A stretch of DNA of 23,096 bases. Origin: Clostridiales bacterium UBA4696. GTDB lineage: Bacteria > Bacillota > Clostridia > Oscillospirales > Oscillospiraceae. The DNA is taken from positions 1 to 23,096 of the forward strand of contig DHKK01000072.1 in NCBI GenBank assembly GCA_002404795.1, in the 5' to 3' direction. The notes beneath the pieces were generated by a model that searched no databases, was not told where the DNA came from, and saw only the letters and a program-made list of their open reading frames with translations. A program made the position numbers and the translations under genes. Shown one piece after another: positions 12,771 to 21,398 of this stretch. Every line of letters starts with the position of its first letter. The first letter of the stretch is position 1.

Positions 12771-15167
12771 TTACAGGTCCCAGATCTCCTTCGCGTACTG
12801 CTCGACCGAGCGGTCCGAGGAGAAGATGCCGGCTCTGGCGATATTCGTGAGGGACATCTGTGCGAAGCGCGTCCGGTCCTGATAGACCTCGACCGCGCGC
12901 TTCTTTGCGGCCTTGTAGCTTTCAAAGTCAGCGACCGTCATATAGCTGTCGGCAGCGCCGAAGCGCGGCGTGAGCAGGGATGCCGCCACATCGTCAAACC
13001 GCTGGCCGAGCGCGCCGGAGGTAAGCATCTGCAGTACCCGGTCAAGCTCAGGCGTCAGGAACTGGTGCGGGTCATAGCCGCGCTGCCACAGCGCCTGCAC
13101 CTCATCGGCGGTCATGCCGAAGAGGAACATGTTGTCGTCGCCGACCCGGTCGCGGATCTCGACGTTCGCGCCGTCGAGCGTGCCGAGGGTGACCGCGCCG
13201 TTGATCATGAGTTTCATGTTGCTCGTGCCGGAGGCCTCCTTGCCCGCGACGGAGATCTGCTCGGAAAGGTCTGCGGCAGGGATGATGATCTCCGCGAGCG
13301 AGACCTTGTAGTCCTCAATGAAGACGACCTTGAGCTTGCCCTGCACCTGCGGGTCGGAGTTGACCAGATTCGAGACGGCCACGATCAGCGAGATGATCTG
13401 CTTGGCCAGATAATAGCCCGCCGAGGCCTTGGCCGCAAAGATGAACGTCTGCGGGAATACCGGCTTTTCGGGGTGATCCTTGATCTCGTTGTAGAGCGTC
13501 AGGATGTAGAGCACGTTCAGCAGCTGCCGCTTGTACTCATGCAGGCGCTTGACCTGCACGTCGAAGATCGAATCCGGATCGACGTTGACGCCGTTGTGCT
13601 CGGCGATGTAGGCTGCCAGTCGGACCTTGTTCTTGCGCTTGATGGCCCGCAGATTTTCCAGCACATCCAGATCGCCGCGGTACTGCTCGAGCGCCTCGAG
13701 CGCGTTGGCATCCTTGAGGAAGCCGTCGCCGATGAGCGTCTGCAGATAGCCGGAGAGTGCCGGGTTCGACTGGCACAGCCAGCGGCGGTAGGCGATGCCG
13801 TTGGTGATGTTGAGGAAGCGGCTGTGGTCGAGATTATAATAATCGCGGAAAATGGTTTTTTCCAGAATGTCCGTATGCAGTTGCGAAACGCCGTTGATCT
13901 TATGGCAGCAGGTCAGGCAGAGGTTCGCCATGCGGACCTCGTCGTTGGCGATGACGGCCATATAGTTCCACTTGCCGGGGTCGTTCGGGTAGACGCGCTG
14001 CAGCTTTTCCATGAGACGGCGGTTGATCTCCTGGCAGATCGAGTAGATCCGCGGCAGCTGCTCCTGGAACAGGCTGACCGGCCAGCGCTCGAGCGCTTCG
14101 GCCATGACGGTATGGTTGGTGTAAGAGAGCGTGGCGCAGGTGATCTCCCACGCGCGGTCCCAGCCGTAGTCGTGCTCGTCGACGAGAAGCCGCATCAGCT
14201 CCGGCACGCACAGGGCCGGATGGGTGTCGTTGATGTGGACGGCGACCTTGTCGGAAAGATTGTCGAGCGTGTGATAGTTCTTCAGATGCTCGTTCAGGAT
14301 CGACTGCAGCGAGCTTGAGACCAGCAGATACTGCTGGCGCAGGCGCAGACGCTTGCCGTTGATGTGGTCGTCCGCCGGATAGAGGACCTTGGAGATCGCC
14401 TCGGCCATGGTGTTCTGCTCGAGCGCGCGGACATAGTCGCCGCGCGAGAAGGCGTTCATGTCGAAGCTCTGCGGCATGCTTGCGCTCCAGAGCGTGAGCT
14501 TGTTGACGGCCTTGGAGTTATAGCCGGATATGTACAGATCGTGCGGCACGGCGATGACGGATTGGTAGCCGGTCTGGGCCGTCTTGAACTTGTCGCCGTC
14601 CATCCATTCGTGGACCTGGCCGCCGAAACGGACCTCCACTGCGTCATCCTTGCGGGGGTGGAGCCAGACGTCGCCCATCTCGAGCCAGTTGTCCGGGAAT
14701 TCCATCTGCCAACCGTCGACGATCTTCTGGCGGAAGATGCCGAACTCATAGCGGATGGAAAAGCCCGTGACCGGGTAGCCGAGGCCCGTCGCCGCGTCCA
14801 TATAGCACGAGGCGAGCCGCCCGAGGCCGCCGTTGCCGAGACCAGCGTCCGGCTCGAGCGCACACAGACGTTCGAGGCTGAAGCCGAGCTCGTTCAGGAT
14901 CTCCCCTGCCGACTCCAGAAGCCCCATATTGAACAGGTTGTTGCGCAGGCTCGTGCCGACCAGAAATTCCATCGACATATAATAGACCTGTTTGCGCTCT
15001 TTCGCGAGGTTCTCCTCGACGAACGCGCGGCGCTCATCCTCCAGAAGCTCCCGGACTGCCACACAGACAGCGCGGTAGACCTGCTTTTCCGTGGCCATTT
15101 CCAGCGAGCAGCCGAACATACGGTCGCAGCATTCCTGCAGATGCTGCAGAAGGTTCTCTTTTGTCAT
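12771..15167 (-). CDS. glgP: Glycogen / maltodextrin phosphorylase
   Basis: A 798-residue PLP-dependent glycosyltransferase family 35 enzyme that releases glucose-1-phosphate from alpha-1,4-glucan ends. Visible marks are VYYMSMEFLVG near the start, GLGNGGLGRLASCYMDA, NDTHPAL, VQVKRLHEYKRQLLN, and EASGTSNMKLMINGA, where K652 is the expected PLP lysine, followed by TLDGANVEI. Length matches bacterial phosphorylases. The ATG at 15167 lies 37 nt after the glgA stop; the nearest Shine-Dalgarno AAAGGA is rather far (about 12 nt), so translation may be weak or partly coupled. It provides the degradative arm of the operon. Confidence 0.96.
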   Translation of the reverse strand: MTKENLLQHLQECCDRMFGCSLEMATEKQVYRAVCVAVRELLEDERRAFVEENLAKERKQVYYMSMEFLVGTSLRNNLFNMGLLESAGEILNELGFSLERLCALEPDAGLGNGGLGRLASCYMDAATGLGYPVTGFSIRYEFGIFRQKIVDGWQMEFPDNWLEMGDVWLHPRKDDAVEVRFGGQVHEWMDGDKFKTAQTGYQSVIAVPHDLYISGYNSKAVNKLTLWSASMPQSFDMNAFSRGDYVRALEQNTMAEAISKVLYPADDHINGKRLRLRQQYLLVSSSLQSILNEHLKNYHTLDNLSDKVAVHINDTHPALCVPELMRLLVDEHDYGWDRAWEITCATLSYTNHTVMAEALERWPVSLFQEQLPRIYSICQEINRRLMEKLQRVYPNDPGKWNYMAVIANDEVRMANLCLTCCHKINGVSQLHTDILEKTIFRDYYNLDHSRFLNITNGIAYRRWLCQSNPALSGYLQTLIGDGFLKDANALEALEQYRGDLDVLENLRAIKRKNKVRLAAYIAEHNGVNVDPDSIFDVQVKRLHEYKRQLLNVLYILTLYNEIKDHPEKPVFPQTFIFAAKASAGYYLAKQIISLIVAVSNLVNSDPQVQGKLKVVFIEDYKVSLAEIIIPAADLSEQISVAGKEASGTSNMKLMINGAVTLGTLDGANVEIRDRVGDDNMFLFGMTADEVQALWQRGYDPHQFLTPELDRVLQMLTSGALGQRFDDVAASLLTPRFGAADSYMTVADFESYKAAKKRAVEVYQDRTRFAQMSLTNIARAGIFSSDRSVEQYAKEIWDL

Positions 15168-15204
15168 TGATCTTTGTTATCCTTTTTCTGTCTATATTAT
15201 CGTG

Positions 15205-16641
15205 TTACTGGCCGCAGACGTTCTGGAACAGCGCCATGTATTTCTGGGCTGGGACGTCCCAGCTCGAATCGACGGCCATGTCGTTCTGTGCCAGACGCAG
15301 CCATTTTTCAGGCTCGTTGTAGTAAAGGGCGAGCGCACGGTCGATCGCGGCGAGAAAATCGTCGGCGTTGTAGCTCTGGAAGGTGAAGCCGCGGCCGGTC
15401 TCATCCGCTTCGTTGTAGGGCCAGACCGTATCCTTGAGCCCGCCCGTGGCGTTGACGACCGGGACGGAGCCCATGCGCATCGCAATGAGCTGCGACAGGC
15501 CGCAGGGCTCAGACTTCGACGGCATGAGATACAGATCCGACGCCGCGTAGACCAGATTCGCCAGTCCCCCGTCAAAGAGCAGATTGACGGAGACCTTGTC
15601 GCCGAAGCGGTCACGCAGGGTACCCAGATACCACTCGTATTTTTCCTCGCCCGTGCCGATGATCACGAGCTGCACGCGCCGCTGCAGCAGCCGCTCGGCA
15701 ATGTAGCACAACAGATCGATGCCCTTGTGGCCGACAAGGCGCGTCACCATGGCGAGCACCGCTACGTCCTTATCCTCCGGCAATCCGACGCGCTGCTGCA
15801 GGGCAAGCTTGTTGGCAGTCTTGCCCTCGCGCAGGGTCTTTGCTGTATAATTTTTGGCGAGCAGCTCCATGTGCTCCGGGTCGATCACCTGCATGTCGAT
15901 GCCGTTGGTGATGCCGGAAAAATCGCTGCCGCGGCTCTGCAACACGCCGTCGAGTCCGTGGGCGTAGTATGGATACCGCAGCTCCTGCGCATAGGTCTCG
16001 GAGACGGTCGTGACGCGGTCAGCCATGACGATGGCGGATTTCATGAAGTTCGTGCAGTCGTCAAACCGCAGGATCTCGTCGCAGCCTGCGCCGAGGCCCA
16101 GCACATCATAGTTGAACTGCAGGTTGCACTTGCCCTGATACTCGATGTTGTGGATGGTAAAGACGCTTTTCGTCTCCGGGAAACAGCCGTGGTACTCGGT
16201 CTTGAGCAGCAGCGGAATGAGGGCGGCCTGCCAGTCATGGCAGCTGACCACGTCAGGCCGGAGTTCGAGATAGTTCATGGCCGCAAGCACGGCCTTGCTG
16301 AAATAGGCATAGCGCTCGCCGTCGTCGGCGAAGCCGTAGATGCCGCCGCGGTTAAAGTAGTGTTCGTTGTCGATGAAGTAGATCTGCAGCTTCTTCCGGC
16401 GGGTCTTCAGGCGGAAAATGCCGACGTATTCACGCCGCCAGGCCAGCGGCACATCGAACGCGCCCAAAAATTCCACCGGCCATTTCTCGGAATACTTGAT
16501 CTGGCTGTAGTACGGAAGAAAGAGGCTGACATAGGTATTTTTCTGCTTGGAAAGCGCAAGCGGGAGCGCCTGCATCACGTCGCCGAGGCCGCCGGTCTTG
16601 ACGAACGGCGCGGCCTCAGAGGCAACAACTGCGATTTTCAT
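15205..16641 (-). CDS. glgA: Glycogen synthase (ADP-glucose type)
   Basis: A 478-residue glycosyltransferase family 5 enzyme that adds glucose from ADP-glucose to growing alpha-1,4-glucan. The N-terminal KTGGLGDV (K15-V22) binds ADP-glucose; CHDWQAALIPLLL, FTIHNIEYQG, GITNGIDMQVIDPEH and the C-terminal PSKSEPCGLSQLIAMRMGSV followed by TGGLKDTV are in the expected places. Length is the usual bacterial size. The ATG overlaps the glgD stop as ATGA, with AAAGGAG 7 nt upstream, so the two are translationally coupled. Confidence 0.97.
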   Translation of the reverse strand: MKIAVVASEAAPFVKTGGLGDVMQALPLALSKQKNTYVSLFLPYYSQIKYSEKWPVEFLGAFDVPLAWRREYVGIFRLKTRRKKLQIYFIDNEHYFNRGGIYGFADDGERYAYFSKAVLAAMNYLELRPDVVSCHDWQAALIPLLLKTEYHGCFPETKSVFTIHNIEYQGKCNLQFNYDVLGLGAGCDEILRFDDCTNFMKSAIVMADRVTTVSETYAQELRYPYYAHGLDGVLQSRGSDFSGITNGIDMQVIDPEHMELLAKNYTAKTLREGKTANKLALQQRVGLPEDKDVAVLAMVTRLVGHKGIDLLCYIAERLLQRRVQLVIIGTGEEKYEWYLGTLRDRFGDKVSVNLLFDGGLANLVYAASDLYLMPSKSEPCGLSQLIAMRMGSVPVVNATGGLKDTVWPYNEADETGRGFTFQSYNADDFLAAIDRALALYYNEPEKWLRLAQNDMAVDSSWDVPAQKYMALFQNVCGQ

Positions 16642-17750
16642 ACGGTATCTCCTTTGTCGACCACCAGCGGATGGTCTTTTGAGCCGAGCAGCTTGGTGCC
16701 CGGGCGGATGGTCACATTTTTGTCCAGAATGCAGTAACGTATGGACGCGCCCGCGCCGATCCTGCTGCCCTGCATGACGATCGAGTTGCGGACCTCCGCG
16801 CCCTCTTCAATGTCGACCTCGCGGAAGATGACAGAGTTTTCCGCCTTGCCGAACAGATGGCAGCCGTCGGCGATGAGGCAGTTGGCCGCCTGACCATGGT
16901 AACCGAAAAGCGTCGGGACGGCGTCGCGGACCTTGGTGTAGATGGGGATCTCGCTGCGGAAGAGGCTGCGGCGCACGTCGGCGTCGAGCAGCTTCATGTT
17001 GTTGACGAAATACTCATCCACGCTCTGGTTGAACAGCGCTACATTGTGGAACGGGTAGACATTGACCTTCAGATTGCCCGCGTTATACTCCGGCAGGATG
17101 AAATCCCGCTCGAAGTGGTACTTGCCGTGCGGCACCATCTCACGGATGATCTGGATGAGCTTGTCGCGGCGCATGATGAACATGCTCATGCCGACAAGGT
17201 AATCGGACGGCGCGCAGTAGTCCACGGCCAGATCGACGATCTTGCTGTCCTCGCCGAGCTTCACGGCCAGCGGCTGCCGCCGTTTGCCGTCGGCGTAGCC
17301 GGCCTTGGCGATCACGGTGATGTCACAGCCGGAGGCGATATGCTCGTCGAGCACGGCAGCAAAATTGATGGCGCACAGGACCGTGGTGTCCGACAGCACG
17401 ACATACTCCGCGTCGCAGCGGCCAAGGACCGGCATGGCGGTCTGCAGCGCCTCGAGCTTGCCGCGGTAGGCCCCGGTATGGCCGGTCGCGTACGGCGGCA
17501 GGAAGCGCACGCCCTCGCCGAGCTTCAGGTCCCACTCCTCGCAGGTGCCGAGGTGGTCCATCAGCGACTGGTAGTTGTATTTTGTGACGATGCCGATATT
17601 GCTGATCTTGGAGTTTGCCATGTTGGACAGGGCAAAGTCGATCTGGCGGTAGCGGCTGCCGAACGGGATGGAGGCCGAAGTCCGCTCGCGGGTGAGCTCG
17701 CCCATGTTGTTGTCATAGATATTGGAGAAAATAATGCCCATTGCTTCCAT
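16638..17750 (-). CDS. glgD: GlgD, ADP-glucose pyrophosphorylase-like subunit
   Basis: A 370-residue paralog of GlgC with a nucleotidyltransferase fold and a C-terminal left-handed beta-helix (hexapeptide repeats such as NSVIFREVDIEEGAEVRNSIVMQ). In Firmicutes GlgD partners GlgC and raises its activity. The sequence keeps RTSASIPFGSRYRQIDFALSN but replaces the catalytic GGxGxRL nucleotide loop by MGIIFSNIYDNNMGEL, consistent with a mainly regulatory role. The start at 17750 follows AGGAGG by 8 nt. It is 17 nt after glgC and overlaps glgA by 4 nt. Confidence 0.95.
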   Translation of the reverse strand: MEAMGIIFSNIYDNNMGELTRERTSASIPFGSRYRQIDFALSNMANSKISNIGIVTKYNYQSLMDHLGTCEEWDLKLGEGVRFLPPYATGHTGAYRGKLEALQTAMPVLGRCDAEYVVLSDTTVLCAINFAAVLDEHIASGCDITVIAKAGYADGKRRQPLAVKLGEDSKIVDLAVDYCAPSDYLVGMSMFIMRRDKLIQIIREMVPHGKYHFERDFILPEYNAGNLKVNVYPFHNVALFNQSVDEYFVNNMKLLDADVRRSLFRSEIPIYTKVRDAVPTLFGYHGQAANCLIADGCHLFGKAENSVIFREVDIEEGAEVRNSIVMQGSRIGAGASIRYCILDKNVTIRPGTKLLGSKDHPLVVDKGDTV

Positions 17751-17767
17751 GTCGGTATCCTCCTCTC

Positions 17768-18952
17768 TTATACGATCGCGCCGGCATCGATCACGGTGCC
17801 CTCTGCGATGATCTTATCCTTGCCGATGACGCTGATCTTCCGCTCTTCGCCCTCCACATAGTCGCCGACGCGGGCGCCGGCCTTGATGTGGCAGCCCTCG
17901 GCGATGATCGCGCTGCGAACGACGGCGCCGTTCTCGATCACGACGTCCGGCATGATGACGCTGCCGGTGATCTCCGCGCCCTTGCCGACGGAGCAGCCGG
18001 TGGAGATGATGGAATGGTTGATCGATCCTTCGATGCTGCAGCCTTCGGCGACGAAGCTCTCGCGGATCTCCGCAGATCTGGAGATGAAGCTCGACGGCAT
18101 GGCCTGATTTCTGGCGTAGATCTTATGGCCGACAGTCCCGTAGATGTCGAAGGCCGGATGCTTGCCGAGCAGGTCCATATTGGCCTCCCACAGGCTCGAG
18201 ATCGTGCCGACGTCCTTCCAATAGCCCTCAAAGCGGTAGGCGTAGAGCTTGTGGCCCGCGTTCAGGATGGCGGGGATGATGTTCTTGCCGAAGTCGTTCT
18301 CGCTCGTGCGGTCGGCCTCGTCGGCCTCCAGGAAGGCGCGCAGCACGCTCCACTTGAAGACGTAGATGCCCATCGACGCGTTGGTGCTCTTGGGCTTTTT
18401 GGGCTTCTCCTCAAATTCATAGATGGAGCCGTCTTCGCGGGTATTCATGATGCCGAAGCGGGAGGCCTCCTTGAGCGGGACCTCGCGGACGGCGATGGTG
18501 CAGTCGGAATCGCGCTGCTCGTGGAAGCGGAGCATGGCGGCATAGTCCATTTTATAGATATGGTCGCCGGAAAGGATCAGCACGTTGTCCGGGTTATAGC
18601 GCTCGATGAACGGGATATTCTGATAGATGGCGTTGGCCGTGCCCTTGTACCACTCGGAGTTTTTGCTCTTGGCGTAGGGCGGCAGGACCTGTACGCCGCC
18701 GTGCGAGGAGTTGAGACCCCACGGCTGGCCGTTGCCGATGTACTCGTTGAGCTCCAGCGGCTGATACTGGGTCAGAATGCCGACCGTGTCGATCTTGGAG
18801 TTTACGCAGTTGGAAAGCGGGAAATCAATGATGCGGTATTTGCCGCCGAACGGAACGGCAGGTTTGGCCGTGTTCTCCGTCAAGACCATCAGACGGCTGC
18901 CCTGACCACCTGCCAGGAGCATGGCGACACAACGTTTTTTCTGAAATTGCAT
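17768..18952 (-). CDS. glgC: Glucose-1-phosphate adenylyltransferase (catalytic subunit)
   Basis: A 394-residue enzyme that makes ADP-glucose from glucose-1-phosphate and ATP, the committed step of glycogen synthesis. The nucleotide loop GGQGSRL is at residues 15-21, followed by AKPAVPFGGKYRIIDFPLSN; further marks are ILSGDHIYKMDY, FEEKPKKPKS, and YWKDVGTISSLWEANMDLL. The C-terminal part carries hexapeptide repeats (for example SFVAEGCSIEGSINHSI) that form the beta-helix. AGGAGGAG lies 8 nt before the ATG. It is 47 nt after glgB and 17 nt before glgD. Confidence 0.97.
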   Translation of the reverse strand: MQFQKKRCVAMLLAGGQGSRLMVLTENTAKPAVPFGGKYRIIDFPLSNCVNSKIDTVGILTQYQPLELNEYIGNGQPWGLNSSHGGVQVLPPYAKSKNSEWYKGTANAIYQNIPFIERYNPDNVLILSGDHIYKMDYAAMLRFHEQRDSDCTIAVREVPLKEASRFGIMNTREDGSIYEFEEKPKKPKSTNASMGIYVFKWSVLRAFLEADEADRTSENDFGKNIIPAILNAGHKLYAYRFEGYWKDVGTISSLWEANMDLLGKHPAFDIYGTVGHKIYARNQAMPSSFISRSAEIRESFVAEGCSIEGSINHSIISTGCSVGKGAEITGSVIMPDVVIENGAVVRSAIIAEGCHIKAGARVGDYVEGEERKISVIGKDKIIAEGTVIDAGAIV

Positions 18953-18999
18953 AGCTGGATCTCCTCCTGTATTTTTCCTTTGTTCCTCTGTATTTGTAT

Positions 19000-20880
19000 T
19001 TATTTCTTATTCGGATCGCTTCTCACATGCTGATAGAAGCAGACGCTCATCGGCGGGACACGGAACGTGCCGCTGTAGGCGTATTCGCCCTGCGCCCTGC
19101 GCACGGCGTGGACCGGCGCGGGCTGGAAATCGAAGCCGCCGAACGCAGCGTCGTCGGTGTTGAGGATGGGCTTGTACCACCCGGCCTTCGGCAGCGGCAG
19201 GCTGTAGTCCTCCCGCAGGACCGGGCAGAAATTGCACACGGCGATGAGCTCTTTGCCCTTTCGGCTGATGCGGCGGAAGGCGATGATGGAATTGTCGCGG
19301 TCGTCGCACGAGAGCCAGCGGAAGCCGTCCCAGTCGGAATCGTTTTCCCAGAGGCAGCGGTTTTCCAGATAGAAATGGTTGAGCGTGCGCACGAAATGCT
19401 GCATCTTCCGGTGCTTTTCGTAGTCCAGCAGCAGCCAGTCGAGGCCCTGCGTGTAGTTCCACTCGATGAACTGGGCGAATTCGTTGCCCATGAAGTTGAG
19501 CTTCTTGCCCGGATGCGCGATCTGGTAGGCGAAAAAAGCGCGGAGATTGTTGAATTTATCGTCGTAATTGCCCGGCATTTTGCCGATCAGCGAGCATTTG
19601 CCGTGCACGACCTCGTCGTGGCTGAGCGGGAGGATGAAATTCTCGGAATAGGCGTAGGTCATAGAGAACGTCAGCGCGTTATGGTCACCCTTGCGCCACA
19701 GCGGATCGAGAGACATATATTTGAGCATATCGTTCATCCAGCCCATGTTCCACTTGAAGAGGAAGCCGAGACCGCCGTCATAATCGGGCCGGGTGATCAG
19801 CGGGAAGGCCGTGGATTCCTCCGCGATCATCATGACCGCGGGATCGACCTGGAAGGCCGCCGCGTTGAGCTTGCGCAGGAAGTCAATGGCCTCGAGATTT
19901 TCCCGGCCGCCGAAGCGGTTTGGCTTGAATTGCTTCCGATTATAGTCCAGGTACAGCATGGAAGCAACTGCATCGACTCGAATCCCGTCGACGTGAAAAT
20001 AGGAAATCCAATAGCAGGCGTTGGAGATGAGGAAGGACTGCACCTCAGGCTTGCCGTAGTCGTAGATCCGGGTCGTCCAGTCGGGGTGTTCGTTCATCAT
20101 GGGGTCGGAGAGCTCGTAGCAGCATTCGCCGTCGAACTCAAACAGGCCGTTTTCGTCCTTCGGGAAATGCGCCGGGACCCAGTCGAGGATCACGCCGATG
20201 CCCGCCTGATGGCAAGCGTCGACGAACTGCATGAGCTGCTTCGGCGTCCCGTAGCGGTGCGTGGGGGCAAAGTAGCAGGTGACCTGATAGCCCCAGGAGG
20301 GGTCATAGGGATATTCCATGATCGGCAGGAGCTCGATATGGGTGTAGCCCATGTCCTTGACGTAGGGGACGAGCTCTGCAGCCAGTTCTTCATAGCTCAG
20401 ATAGCTGCCGTCGGCGTGCCGCTTCCAGGACCCGGCGTGGACCTCGTAGATATTGACCGGGCGGCGAATGGCCGACTGCTTCGCCATGCGGGCACGGTAG
20501 GCTCCGTCATGCCAGCAGAAGCCGTCCGGCGGGTCGATGATGCTGGAGGTCTCCGGCAGCGCGCAGCAGCGGTTGCCGTAGGGGTCGGTCTTATAGACCG
20601 TCCGACCGGAGCGGCCCTGCACACAGTATTTATAGGCCTGTCCCTCTTTTGCATAGGCGGAGACGGCTTCCCACACACCGCCGTCCAGCTTCCGCATGGG
20701 AAGATCCTCTGCGTTCCAGAAATTGAAATCACCGACGACATGGACGGCCGCGGCATGCGGCGCCCAGACGCGGAACACATAGCCGCTCCCGTCTTCCAGC
20801 CTGTGGCAGCCGAGATACCGGTACGCATCCGCAGCAGGTCCTGTTTGGAATCGTTTCAGAAAAGATGCAAGCTGCTCCAT
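19000..20880 (-). CDS. glgB: 1,4-alpha-glucan branching enzyme
   Basis: A 626-residue GH13 enzyme that makes alpha-1,6 branches in glycogen. A CBM48-like N-terminal part (about 20-110, with YVFRVWAPHAAAVHVVGDFN) precedes the barrel. Catalytic region marks are GVILDWVPAHFP, DGIRVDAVASMLYLDY (nucleophile D303), AEESTAFP (E354) and LPLSHDEVVHGK. The short form without the extra N-terminal module of the enterobacterial protein is normal for Firmicutes. The frame is open further upstream, but the ATG at 20880 has GAGAGG 7 nt before it and gives the expected start. It is the first gene of the glycogen operon, directly behind the promoter at 20973-21001. Confidence 0.96.
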   Translation of the reverse strand: MEQLASFLKRFQTGPAADAYRYLGCHRLEDGSGYVFRVWAPHAAAVHVVGDFNFWNAEDLPMRKLDGGVWEAVSAYAKEGQAYKYCVQGRSGRTVYKTDPYGNRCCALPETSSIIDPPDGFCWHDGAYRARMAKQSAIRRPVNIYEVHAGSWKRHADGSYLSYEELAAELVPYVKDMGYTHIELLPIMEYPYDPSWGYQVTCYFAPTHRYGTPKQLMQFVDACHQAGIGVILDWVPAHFPKDENGLFEFDGECCYELSDPMMNEHPDWTTRIYDYGKPEVQSFLISNACYWISYFHVDGIRVDAVASMLYLDYNRKQFKPNRFGGRENLEAIDFLRKLNAAAFQVDPAVMMIAEESTAFPLITRPDYDGGLGFLFKWNMGWMNDMLKYMSLDPLWRKGDHNALTFSMTYAYSENFILPLSHDEVVHGKCSLIGKMPGNYDDKFNNLRAFFAYQIAHPGKKLNFMGNEFAQFIEWNYTQGLDWLLLDYEKHRKMQHFVRTLNHFYLENRCLWENDSDWDGFRWLSCDDRDNSIIAFRRISRKGKELIAVCNFCPVLREDYSLPLPKAGWYKPILNTDDAAFGGFDFQPAPVHAVRRAQGEYAYSGTFRVPPMSVCFYQHVRSDPNKK

Positions 20881-20913
20881 CCGGGTCCTCTCTTTCTTCT
20901 TTGGTAGGCGCTG

Positions 20914-20937
20914 TCCGGCAGGACGAAGTCCGCCGGA
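20914..20937 (-). repeat. Hairpin in the glgB leader
   Basis: On the minus strand TCCGGC-GGAC, loop TTC, GTCC-T-GCCGGA forms a 10-bp stem with one bulged T. It lies in the 5' untranslated region between the glg promoter and the glgB ribosome binding site. No U-run follows, so it is more likely a stability or regulatory element than a terminator. Confidence 0.5.
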
Positions 20938-20972
20938 TCCATACAAAAAGAACACTTCTCTATTTTATTTCT

Positions 20973-21001
20973 ATTATACCTTCTGCCGCCCTGCAATGCA
21001 A
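20973..21001 (-). promoter_or_regulatory. Promoter of the glycogen operon
   Basis: On the minus strand a perfect -10 TATAAT (20978-20973), 17-bp spacer and -35 TTGCAT (21001-20996). The start would be near 20966, leaving a leader of about 86 nt before glgB. The same stretch contains an inverted repeat that may be an operator. This is the only strong promoter seen for glgB-glgC-glgD-glgA-glgP. Confidence 0.75.
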
Positions 21002-21025
21002 GTGAAATCCACCCTCCAGGGCGGC
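20985..21025. repeat. Inverted repeat around the glg -35 box
   Basis: GCCGCCCTG (20985-20993) and CAGGGCGGC (21017-21025) are perfect 9-bp complements with centres 32 bp apart, about three helical turns. One arm lies in the promoter spacer, the other upstream of the -35. This is a candidate regulator site for the glycogen operon; the protein is unknown. Confidence 0.4.
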
Positions 21026-21069
21026 ACCTTCTTACATTTGGAACATCTCTCAAAAATGTGCACGGCCGC

Positions 21070-21098
21070 TTGACTTTACCGACAAAATGTGCTAAAGT
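21070..21098 (+). promoter_or_regulatory. Promoter of the T-box / acyl-CoA synthetase unit
   Basis: TTGACT (21070-21075), 17-bp spacer, TAAAGT (21093-21098), with TGC directly before the -10 (extended -10 form). The start would be near 21104, just before T-box Stem I. It is divergent from the glycogen operon promoter about 70 bp away. Confidence 0.7.
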
Positions 21099-21112
21099 TC
21101 TGTTTGTTGAAT

Positions 21113-21370
21113 GCTATGACGAAATCAAGTACGTCCCGATGCTCCTGTGCAGAGAGCTGCCGGCCGGTGCAAGGCAGTACAGACGTCCGGGCGGAATACC
21201 TTTCCGAGCAGCTTCCCGAACGCGCCGGGCGCAAGTAGGCGGAGACGGGTGCGCCCGATATCGCGCAGTGGGCATGTCAGTGCCCGGTGAGGCCGCGCAA
21301 GCGGTAAATAGAGGTGGTACCACGGGAACTTCTCGTCCTCTGCACTTTGAGATGTGCAGCGGGCGTTTTT
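21113..21370 (+). promoter_or_regulatory. T-box leader, best specifier UAC (tyrosine)
   Basis: This leader senses the charging state of a tRNA and controls the downstream gene by attenuation. The conserved T-box AGAGGTGGTACCACGG is at 21310-21325; its bulge UGGU would pair with an ACCA end, fitting a tRNA with A73. The antiterminator can close AGAGG with CCTCT. Stem I is well formed: CTGT/ACAG (21145-21148 with 21179-21182), AGAGAG, CTGCC/GGCAG and the distal loop GGTGCAA. In the specifier loop GGAATACC (21193-21200), the codon after GAA reads TAC (21197-21199), Tyr; ACC or ATA are less likely registers. Hairpins at 21246-21257 and 21270-21285 lie where Stem II/III belong. The T-box class is secure; the amino acid is a strong inference. 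Confidence 0.92.
21334..21370 (+). terminator. Attenuator terminator of the T-box
   Basis: CGTCC-T-CTGCAC (21334-21345), an 8-nt loop and GTGCAG-C-GGGCG (21354-21365) are followed by TTTTT (21366-21370). The left arm contains CCTCT, which is also needed for the antiterminator with AGAGG of the T-box, so the two structures exclude each other as expected. Confidence 0.9.
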
Positions 21371-21398
21371 CTTATTCCGCTGCAAAAAGGAGCACAAA

